This document shows positions 17,819 through 17,936 of a stretch of DNA of 17,936 nt, in pieces. The DNA is from Conidiobolus incongruus B7586. Its lineage: Eukaryota; Entomophthoromycota; Entomophthoromycetes; Entomophthorales; Conidiobolaceae. The translations under genes and the position numbers were made by a program. A model generated the notes under the pieces. That model saw nothing but the letters and a program-made list of their open reading frames with translations. It searched no databases and had not been told where the DNA came from. The first letter of the stretch is position 1. Every line of letters begins with the position of its first letter. The stretch spans positions 1 through 17,936 of the forward strand of contig JNEM01006757.1 in assembly GCA_000697335.1 (NCBI GenBank), written 5' to 3'.

Positions 17819-17936
17819 TATATATTAGCTTGCAAAAATATATTATAAAATTAAAAACATTTATATATATATTAATAATTTAATTAAATATTTTCAAATA
17901 ATATAATTAATATATATTATTTATTAATTATAGAAT
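17819..17936. other. AT-only flank after the chromovirus
   Basis: This is almost pure A+T, with no recognisable feature in the short stretch available. The same composition on both sides of the element suggests that the AT-rich block extends beyond it and out of the window. Confidence 0.5.

Overview
The window is fungal nuclear DNA. Evidence: an Hsp110 of the fungal Sse1 type, a mitochondrial carrier of the yeast Oac1 type, a Ku80 with short GT-AG introns, very AT-rich spacers, and a Ty3/gypsy chromovirus fossil whose bases have drifted almost wholly to A and T, as repeat-induced point mutation (RIP) would do. Short introns plus a RIP-like signature suit a filamentous or dimorphic ascomycete or a near relative, but I cannot name the genus or be sure of the phylum.

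Layout. Bases 1-486 (minus) hold the first 162 codons of an Hsp110 gene, with a TATA box and two heat-shock elements behind it. About 1.5 kb of AT-rich spacer follows. Bases 2287-3273 (minus) hold an intact, intronless Oac1-type carrier; about 250 bp upstream of it lies a perfect CCG-N4-CGG palindrome of the kind the leucine regulator Leu3 binds. Another spacer follows, broken at about 5095-5370 by a GC-raised island with hairpins that I cannot identify. Bases 5524-7015 (plus) hold a three-exon gene that I read as Ku80, only 458 residues long. It converges with a three-exon minus-strand gene at 7282-9305, which encodes a 626-residue protein: a short conserved-looking N-terminus (faintly BCL7-like) followed by a long acidic disordered tail with three 28-residue repeats.

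From about 10.2 kb to the end the character changes: no intact gene and almost pure A+T. A complete-looking chromovirus fossil fills 10798 to about 17813, with LTRs at both ends, a 5-bp target duplication, and traces of gag, protease, reverse transcriptase, RNase H, integrase and chromodomain in the usual order. A DD34D mariner transposon (13192-14466, transposase on the minus strand) sits inside it, and a diverged relative of its LTR lies just upstream at about 10303. Every coding part of the chromovirus is broken many times.

The four host genes do not form a pathway; they are ordinary housekeeping or maintenance genes beside a silenced repeat block. I found no convincing new multi-gene system. 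The items most worth a second look are the unexplained island at 5095-5370, the short Ku80, the unassigned repeat-bearing protein, the Leu3-type site at the Oac1 gene, and the RIP-like nested repeat.
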